A stretch of 64,000 bases of DNA. It comes from Aphrocallistes beatrix (lineage: Eukaryota > Porifera > Hexactinellida > Sceptrulophora > Aphrocallistidae). The notes below the pieces were generated by a model that saw only the letters and a program-made list of their open reading frames with translations, did not search any database and was not told the origin of the DNA. The DNA lies in contig OY725504.1 in assembly GCA_963281255.1 (NCBI GenBank), positions 992,001-1,056,000 on the forward strand, in the 5' to 3' direction. A program made the position numbers and the translations under genes. Positions 56,444-64,000 of the stretch are shown here, piece after piece (position 1 is the first letter of the stretch; each line of letters starts with the position of its first letter).

Positions 56444-56815
56444 AGCACATTGCGCATGATCAATTGCACATTAGGGAGGAATACAATCCCAATGGTGACG
56501 AATGGAGGCTTTTAGGTCCGATTGATAGGATCCTCTGCTCGGTCCGAGGCGTTTTAGTTCGAGATTGGATCAAAGAATGAGCCGAAATGAGGCTTTTTTG
56601 CGCTAAAAATTCAATGCAATGTGGTGGATTGAGCGACATTTTTTGGAATAGTTTTGCATATATAGAAATATTTTAAGTGATTTTTGCATATTATGTGCAA
56701 AGTGATGATAGATCATGCGCAATGGGTCAATTGATCATGCGCAATGTGACGATTGCTCATGCGCAATGTGACGATTGCTCATGCGCAATGTGACGATTGC
56801 GCATGCGCAATGGAC
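56444..56815. repeat. Element with inverted GCGCATGATCAATTG ends and a 22-bp tandem repeat
   Basis: GCACATTGCGCATGATCAAT at the left reappears inverted at about 56715-56740. It is followed by about four copies of CATGCGCAATGTGACGATTGCT (22 bp) to 56815. Confidence 0.6.
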
Positions 56816-57089
56816 TTTTTAATACCTTGGTACAGAGTTTGAAATGAAATCTATCAGCATAATTATGACTGTCAAATTCAATAGAATTGTAAGTACAGAT
56901 TTCAGCGAGAATCGGGTTTTACTTTCTTGGGGGGTCAATGGGTTTCGACTTTCAAATGCGAATAAACTACTAAAATGTTCGGTAGGCAACCGAATATATC
57001 AAAATTCGTTTTGAACTACTTAGTTATTATTTAGAGTAAATGAACTAGACCAAACAGAATAAAACAATTAGTCAGGTGTTTAATAACCC

Positions 57090-57200
57090 ACGCTTGCCAC
57101 AGGAATGTGTTGCGTCATTTCCGGTTTAAGCCATTTTCAATGGGGAAGCCATACAAGTTTGGGGTTACTACTATAAATAGAAAAATCCCAAATGCTTTCA
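57090..57200 (-). repeat. CCGGTTAAG-family repeat, copy 8 (second subfamily)
   Basis: CGCTTGCCACAGGAATGTGT, CATTTCCGGTTTAAGCCATT, TCAATGGGGAAGCCATA, then CTATAAATAG. Confidence 0.75.
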
Positions 57201-57707
57201 AGGTTATTAACAGTGCTACCCCACTTCCATCATTCCTCATTCATATATGGATGAGTGGAACAAATTTTGATCCTATCAAAATTCACACATGAATCCTTGG
57301 GAAATCTGGAAGTTGCACAAATCGCAATACATGACGGAACATAACAACCAGGACAGGACAGGACAATAGATGCATAGAGTAACCAAATTATGTATGTTGG
57401 AGACTGGTTTATCAAAGTTATGGGATAGGAGAGTTGATCCAAAAAGGCGACTACGGCAGTCACGAAGTGTCCGCCTACCGCGCAGCCAAAGTGAGTGAAG
57501 TTCGCTTGTAATACATTATAGCGTTTTCCTAGAATATCTGACTAAAACTCCTCACATAATTACCATACGAGTGTTCTCCTACTGATTATGCACTGAGAGA
57601 ACAGCACAAACTGTGCTATACGTATATGAATGTATTACTTGATATATTCATTATTTGTCGAAAAACTACGTCGACTACATCTATGATATGAGCAAACATT
57701 CAAGTTC

Positions 57708-58139
57708 ATGCCAATTTCATGTAAAAGAATAAATTTATCTAATCATGGCTCTACTAATACTGTGCGTATAAGGCAAAACGAATATCAATTTATGATACGA
57801 CGAATCACAGATGAAAAACACAACTCTGAGAGAATTAGAAGGTGCACGAGTAAAATTCGAGAGACAAAAGATGGCTTGGGACAGCGGAAAATTTTGCTAA
57901 CGTTTGGCAAAAAAATAATTGATACTGATGAAATTCGAGTAGGAAATTTTGCGATTAAAGATGAGAAGAAGTGGGATGAATTTAATCGAAAGTTTAGAAA
58001 ATTATTCGGATTTAGAGAACTGAAACGCAAGTTTTATCAAATCAAAATGAATTTTGAACAAATTTGCAATCAGGATGCCAGGGAACGGACTATATTCAAA
58101 AAATTATGTAAGGAAACTTTTCAGAAAAAAAGATTGTGA
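57708..58139 (+). CDS. Uncharacterised basic ORF, 143 codons (doubtful)
   Basis: Open from the ATG at 57708 to a TGA at 58139, Lys/Arg/Ile/Phe-rich (FGKKIIDTDEIRVGNFAIKD), with no recognised domain. It sits in a repeat-rich spacer without visible promoter or neighbouring exons. Could be a small gene, an exon or transposon debris. Coding status rests on length alone. Confidence 0.2.
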   Translation: MPISCKRINLSNHGSTNTVRIRQNEYQFMIRRITDEKHNSERIRRCTSKIRETKDGLGQRKILLTFGKKIIDTDEIRVGNFAIKDEKKWDEFNRKFRKLFGFRELKRKFYQIKMNFEQICNQDARERTIFKKLCKETFQKKRL

Positions 58140-58385
58140 TCGTATCGAGAAAGACGACGATACTGCAAGAGAAAAAATGATAATCCCAAATGATGTTATT
58201 AACTTTTCGCTTTCCCAATGAATCTGCTCGCCAGAAATGAATAGTATAGTGATGGTGGATTAATTATTAACGGAAAAAATTTCTTTTTTTTCTCAATTTA
58301 AATATATTCCTAAAAAATGATGAAATATTGTGCTAAATATATCAATCCTTACTATTAAAACCTGATTAATGTGTATTTGTTTATA

Positions 58386-58775
58386 TACAAGCGCGCTTCG
58401 TTTAAATACGCTGCGCGGATGGCGGACAGTGTCCGCCAGAGTATAACACATGCTATAACACATGTTATAACACATGTTATAACACATGTTACAACACATG
58501 TTATAACACATGTTACAACACATGTTATAACACATGTTACAACACGTGTTATAACACGTGTTGTAACATGTGTTATAACACATGTTATAACACATGTTAT
58601 AACAAAAATTTTGTGATTTTTCGAGTGATATTGATTATAACAGTAAGGTACGTATTTAGATATGTTATCTACCTTATAATTAATCAATGTTAGCCTAGGC
58701 ACCCAAAGGACGCCTCTTGCAGACACAAAGTGTCCGCAAGCTTCGCAGCGCGCAAGCAAGCGAAGCGTGCTTGTT
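58386..58775. mobile_element. Small complete GCGCGCTT-family element with ATAACACATGTT array
   Basis: Left end TACAAGCGCGCTTCGTTTAA with GGCGGACAGTGTCCGCC; right end AAGCAAGCGAAGCGTGCTTG with GCAGACACAAAGTGTCCGC. Between them about 12 units of ATAACACATGTT/ACAACACATGTT (58440-58605), each a short palindrome, then the family's TTATAATTAATCAATGTTAG block. Confidence 0.75.
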
Positions 58776-59178
58776 AATTATATTTTGTAATTCCATCACA
58801 TATCATGGACATAAAATGGCTCACTATCATAATGCTCATTGTATACTATAGGGAGTAGAGCGTCAGTTATCCGAATATGGGACCAAAGGGGGTTCGGATA
58901 ACTGAAGTTCAGATAAGTGACTTCCTACAGAAGTAAGTATCATTTAGTTGATCTGAGAATAAGTTTGTAATGTGGTTGAGTAACACTATTTACTAGTGAC
59001 GAAACGAACCAGGAATGTGATGTGCCATGATAAAACTTTAGTCCTCATAAAAATGTGTCACTGAGAAAAAAAGAAATGAATACTACAAACATATCAAAAC
59101 AAGTGTCAGTTATTATGTAATTGATCGGAGAAAGAAATATAAAACATTGTCTAATGCACATACAAAATCATTAAGCAA

Positions 59179-62100
59179 TCAGGATACTGGATCCATCCAA
59201 ATCAAGTTGCAGTTATTAACATGAATAAACTCTTCCAGGAGTTTGCTCATCTTAGCATCACCTCTGTGCTTCTCATTCACTACAATACACTCCACATTCT
59301 CAGATAGACACACTGGACCATGGATCTGGACTTCCTTATAGGTAGCTATCACCTCAGAGCCGTGGTAAGGCACGCGCCGAGTAGCAACATCGAGAATAGC
59401 TTTGAGTTCCAAGTCGGAATATTCGTTGAGAACGTTAACGTAGTGCTCACAACAAGAGAGCTTAACTGTACAGCTGGAAGTGTCAGCAGAAGCGAAGGTA
59501 GTGCGCAATCGAACCTTCTTAAGCTGCAGAAAAGACTCTCCATAGGCATAGCACGCCTTCACTCCCCGGGAATCTCCGACAATATTCAGGACGCCGTACT
59601 TGACTCGGTCAACTGGAGGGGATTTGTGATAAATTTTGTTGAATATTCTATCTTCCCAACTCTTCCGAGCTGTGAGGTCCAGAGAACCACTGCTCGTGCC
59701 CGTTTCGAACCTGTTCCTGTAGTGAGTGTCTGTGGTAAGGAACTCCATTACTCGGTCTAGGTGCACGTGGATTATGATGGGAGCCTCATACCTACAAAGT
59801 GGTTAACTTAAAAGTCGATTTAACGATTTGATGTGATAATCATTATATTAAATCAGTATCAAACTTAGGTATTTTTTCAATAGGAGAATCACAAGCTTTG
59901 TTTAACTAATTCTACTTAAGGTAATTGTGTGATACTTTTAACCTTAAAAAATAGTGTTAGCAGTTTTTAAGGGTTTATTAACAATTGCACCAATAATTGC
60001 GTGAAGATAATTAAGTTTCCTAACTTAATTCTTAGTATATGATGTAATATGATATAATGCTTGTATAATTGATTGTGAATTGGAAACTCCAATATCAGAA
60101 ATGCTGAAGTTAAGTGTAGATATTTAGATTACAAGTGTTATTATGAAAATGATTTAACTGTAAATGAATGCAACTCATATTTAATTGTCGGGAAAAATAA
60201 AGTGATTACAATGAAATATATTCGGAGTAGATTGTACGAACCTGATCCAGTGTAGTGTTTTGTCTAGGTCAGCATCTTTGTATCCCAGATGTCTTACTCT
60301 GCACTTGAGAAATGGATATATTTTGTCAGAAGTAATCTTAGATTCCTTCACCACGTACGCTACAGCCTGGTGCTGGGTGTCGTTCAGTACGGAGCAAGAT
60401 ACAGCGTCCAAGTCAAGAGCCGAGGGAAGGAAATTTTTGAACCGTTCCGTGTCATTTTGCCATAGAAGATCGCCCTAGAAGGAAGAGACTTGATAAGACG
60501 CAAAGCAGATAAGTGTAGAGATATCTAAAACGGATATCCGAGCTGTCGACAAGCTACCATGGTGTGCTACGGAAGCTACGACGCCGCTCTATACTTGTTA
60601 GGAATCTAGTCTTTTGTTGATTAACCGAATATTGCATTCAGTCTAAACAATTTTAAATGATTTTAAACAGTGACCAATTGAAAAATATAATGAAATTTCG
60701 ACTCCACTATTTGGGCTTTATTCTATTTTTAGTTGACATATGAAGTCTAATAAATGTTATATTACACAAATATTAAAAAAGGAGTCAGCGCACTTGAACA
60801 TATTAATATGGAATCTGCGCTATATAGATGTATATTATTATTAAAGAAATCTAAAATATTTTAGATACATTTTCAATTTCTTAAACATTCTTCCAAACTC
60901 TAGATCAGGCTTCCTAAATGGCGCCCGCAATTACACATAAAATACTGACAGTTACAAGGTATAGAGTAAAATTCCTTGGCGATGTAGTTCTACAAAAACA
61001 AAATGCAGGCAAACACCTCATCAATGCATTTTAAGAAACCTGGATTCTACTTCCATTCTAAATCAAAATTCATAATTTAGAAGAAGTGCCAGGTAGTAAT
61101 GACGTTTCGAATTTTGCAAATCATAAAGGCGTATGTCGCCCCATCCAACCTAATCGGAGATTTATCCTTACTCTAGGTTTAAAACATTTTTAAATTTTAA
61201 GCAAGGAGTAAGAAAGTAAGTCATTCTCCACAAAAAAGTAGATACGTTGATTCCCATTTCATCATCCAATTAACTGCAACAAGGATCTGATTTCAAACTG
61301 CACAGTTGTAACATGGTACGTATTATCTACACTAATTGTTCAGTCTACGTAAGCCCATGTGATTGAATAGAAGTACAGCTTCATGCTCAGATGACACTAT
61401 TTTGGGGAATTTCAAAGGTAGGATTTTCACTGATCTAATAGTGAAGGAGAGAAGGGGATTTACTGATGCTTAGGTGCTTCTAAGGACATTGTTACGCAAA
61501 TTCATATTAAGGCTAACTTTGCAATTTTAGTAGTGTATTCAAACTAATTAGTAGTTTTCTCATAGAAAAGTGAATGAAGAAAGGTACTATGAGTTGTTGG
61601 GGGGGAGTAACTGAGAACTTTCAACTAATCTATAATTTATATAGGTTTTAAAGATTTTGAAAAAAAGTCGTGCAATCTCGCCACCAAGAATACATTTCTA
61701 ATACTGTCCACGTAGCAATTATAATATGCAAACGGCACTCTAATTGCATCAATAGCTAGGATCGCTATGGAAATGTACGCACACTATTATGTAAGCACCA
61801 TCATCAGGAATAAAGAAAGAAGCATTTTACTTGTATATAGGCAATATAGAGAATTTAGTACATTTATAGCATTAGCCTGTAAAGGCGGACACAACACATT
61901 TCACAAAGCATAAATGCAAAACAGAAGCCATAACATGAACAAACAGAAGTAATTGCGGTGCAGCAGTGCACAGTATTCGCGTTGGTTTGCTTGGGAGAAT
62001 TTCTGAGATAAAAATAAGCAAAATGTGTTTATAATTAAACAGTAAAGTGCTTTTGTTAATTTTAAAGGCTAGAAAGGGTTCGATCTGGTTCTTATCAGCT

Positions 62101-63157
62101 TAAGCTTAGTTGGATTTATTCCTTTCAAACTTACCTTGCAGTTATCTGAGTGATGAACCAGCTCTGATAGAGGAAAATCCTTGAAGCACTTCATGCAACA
62201 CTCTGAGTGGTTCTCTTGTGTTATTTTGCAGTTATTGGAATGTCTTATCAGCTCTGAAATTGGAAAAGTCTTTAAACACTTTTGGCAATGTTCTAGCATT
62301 GCCTCATGATTAGGATTCACATCTCTATTCTCGGAGCTACACTTTTCGCAATGATCAATGAGTTCATTGATTGGGAAGTCTTTAAAGCAGAATTGGCATT
62401 GTTCTAGCTCAACTCTCAGGGATTTGGAGGGAGGTGTACACTCTCCATCTTTCGGTGGGCTCCGACTTGAATCCTCTTTCAAGCTGTGAGATTTCCAGCC
62501 ATTACGGATTTTACACTCATCTCCATCTGTCAGATCAAAACCACAACCAGAACCATACAGACTAGCCTTATCACCATCAGGGTGAAAGTGGTTTATAGTG
62601 GCTTTATTATTCTCCTCGCTGATTGGCCGTATTCTTTTACGAGAAAGCTGAACGTGACAATTGTTCGCAATTGCAGCATACTGATGCTCCTTCCCAACAC
62701 TCATATGAGTGAAGAATGTCATCAGCTGTCTATTCTCCAGCATTGACTTAAGTTTTATACACTCAAGATGATAGAATTCTTTGTTCGCATCTAATCCGGT
62801 GAAATGGAGGCCTACAATCTCATTTGCGAGCTTAGACAAGACAGGAGGGATTAGGATTATGTATGTGTTGGAATCCAGTATTGCAGAAGTTTTGTGGACA
62901 TTTTTAATAGAATTGATACGAGAATGGTTGGAACAACTGGTTACGGTGGTCTCGGAGAAACTGTTGCAACTGACCCATGTACCATTACGGCTGGTGTCAG
63001 TGATGACCAAGGAACCGTCTTCAGGGACAAGCAGACAATGGTTGGAGCTAATGTACTGAGAATTGATCTGAATCTTATTGGCCGGACCTCCTGGAATGCC
63101 ACGGCCAATGGTAATGTTCTCTTTTTCTCGGACTTTTAGTAAGATTGCGGTCTGCAT
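59179..63157 (-). CDS. FHA-UBZ-like(x3)-DUF3626 protein
   Basis: Exons: 63157 (or upstream) to 62135, 60474-60242 and 59791-59179; phases agree (GTAAGT donor after NCK at 62135), about 622 residues from the ATG at 63157. Residues about 1-100 form an FHA domain (ITIGRG, YISSNHC, TDTSRNGTWV), a phosphothreonine reader. Three Cys/His fingers of UBZ type follow: CQFCFKDFPINELIDHCEKC, CQKCLKTFPISELIRHSNNC and CMKCFKDFPLSELVHHSDNC. The C-terminal exons match DUF3626: HVHLDRV, YRNRFETGTSSGSLD, WEDRIF, VKYGVLNI and EVQIHGPVCL. DUF3626 is mainly known from bacteria and has no established activity that I can cite. The exon is open upstream to an acceptor at about 63208, so the true start may be in a further exon. 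Confidence 0.78.
60475..62134 (-). other. 1.66-kb intron of the FHA-DUF3626 gene
   Basis: Bounded by GTAAGT (62134) and TTCTAG (before 60474). AT-rich, no nested gene or repeat recognised. Confidence 0.5.
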
Positions 63158-64000
63158 GGCAATGATGAAGGTACAATTCAATGCAGTTTGGCTAGGTACT
63201 ATCACTTCTGTATTGAAAATGTGATTTCATAAGTATTTATAAGTACCATAAACATAAACAGGGGAGAATTCTAACAGAATTGTACCTGATAGTAAGCAAT
63301 TATAACCAAATAATAAAACAATGAGTTATTTCCCTACCTATTTGATCATGTAAACAATTCATAATCCTCATTAGCTTGATGAAAATTACATTTAATTATA
63401 TAGACGAAAAAATAGTGTATTATGGTAATATCATTTGATTACATGATTAATCATCAGGATGTAATATCAAATTTTAGATTAGAATGAGTGTTTTGTAATA
63501 GGTTAAACAACTAATTGTACAACTTAGTTTAGATTACACAAGAACTGTTTGCAGGGAAAAGAACAGAAATTTAAAATAAACATATTATACAATGTTTGAA
63601 AATTAAAGAAGAAAAGCAAATACATATATGATAAGCAGTCAGACATAATCCTGAGATTCACTTACGTAGCTTATGGCTACATGTACAAGGACTGTTCCCT
63701 TCCGAGGAAAAATAGTTTGGAATCCATTCATCCAGATAGTTATTTAAGTATTACAGATGTAAAATGTTGAGTTTCATCAGTTATCTAACTCATACATTGG
63801 TTTGTATGTCGTTTGATGGCATACATACTAAGACGTTTTATGACTTAAGAATTCATGTCATGTGAACTTCTATTATTGTTAATATTCTTAGAATTAATTT
63901 TTGAAACTTAGTTCTGTTTTGCAGAATAAAAATGTTGTCTAAACAAAAATATTTAATTTGCATCCATCTGTGAGTTTGATGAAGTTGAGAAGAGAAAATT
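63158..64000. other. Upstream region of the FHA gene
   Basis: Coding frame continues from 63157 up to a possible acceptor (CAATACAG) at about 63208. A strong donor (GTAAGT) at about 63666 ends a stretch that would join in phase (C plus AA), but that stretch has no in-frame ATG or AG acceptor before a stop, so it is not called as an exon. The rest is AT-rich with nothing seen. Confidence 0.35.

Larger units (their letters stand above)
56363..59178. other. Repeat-rich spacer between CIMIP2 and the FHA gene
   Basis: Holds an element with CATTGCGCATGATCAATTGC-type ends (56444-56815), a CCGGTTAAG repeat (57090-57200), a degenerate GCGCGCTT end (about 57446-57512), a 143-codon ORF (57708-58139), a small complete GCGCGCTT element (58386-58775) and a short palindromic fragment near 58864-58920. 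Confidence 0.55.

Noticed and set aside
58293..58759. Cys/Tyr/Asn- and Thr/His/Val-rich ORFs
   Set aside because: They are frames through the ATAACACATGTT array inside a transposon-like element.
63666..63765. Upstream exon of the FHA gene ending at a GTAAGT donor
   Set aside because: The phase fits, but there is no in-frame ATG and no AG acceptor between the stretch and an upstream in-frame stop.

Overview
This is a eukaryotic, almost certainly metazoan, window. Protein genes are split by GT-AG introns, one intron looks like a U12-type AT-AC intron, and there is a non-receptor tyrosine kinase, a death-domain adaptor, ciliary microtubule proteins, a cytoplasmic actin and a SAM-domain chitin synthase. 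That combination, with dense short non-autonomous DNA transposons, best fits an early-branching animal such as a sponge (a cnidarian is possible). The species call is inference only. No operons, CRISPR arrays, tRNA or rRNA genes were seen.

Layout, left to right. 1-550 (-): 5' end of an acidic unknown gene that runs off the window. 1535-7786 (+): U2AF large subunit, 14 recognised exons including a 12-nt micro-exon. 8260-9998 (+): CCDC42/CFAP73-type ciliary coiled coil. 10612-11297 (+): TAF9. 12380-17639 (+): USP31/USP43-type deubiquitinase with a 30-bp minisatellite in one intron. 18541-19362 (-): intronless sterol C4-methyl oxidase. 19901-20831 (+): CKS1/2.

From 36495 down to 21762 (-) about 21 exons join in consistent phase into one very large gene: PUB domain, tyrosine kinase, RA domain, two PH domains, a long disordered proline-rich region and two WW domains. 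Two intronless plus-strand genes lie inside its introns: actin (27494-28624) and a MATE transporter (30466-32256). I consider this kinase the most unusual item in the window.

37743-38570 (-): intronless adaptor with a C-terminal death domain and a possible N-terminal death-effector fold. 39453-40103 (-): FAHD1. 41410-45572 (+): chitin synthase with two SAM domains and a frameshift before its last membrane segment. 46337-47587 and 50329-51578 (-): a tandem pair of coiled-coil/NHL-repeat genes, the second frameshifted. 52618-54382 (-): two-exon C2H2 zinc-finger gene. 54573-56362 (-): CIMIP2/FAM166 ciliary inner-junction protein. 59179-63157 (-): FHA, three UBZ-like fingers and a DUF3626 domain, a second unusual architecture.

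Intergenic and intronic DNA is packed with short repeats: an 8-bp-TSD hAT-like MITE (three copies), TA-flanked MITEs with CAGTCGACTCCGCTTAAT ends, a family with GCGCGCTT ends and internal hairpins, a 'CCGGTTAAG' repeat carrying CTATTTATAG, and small palindromic elements with GGGACGGG arms. Exon boundaries were derived by reading splice sites and phase by eye; family assignments rest on recognised motifs, not on searches.
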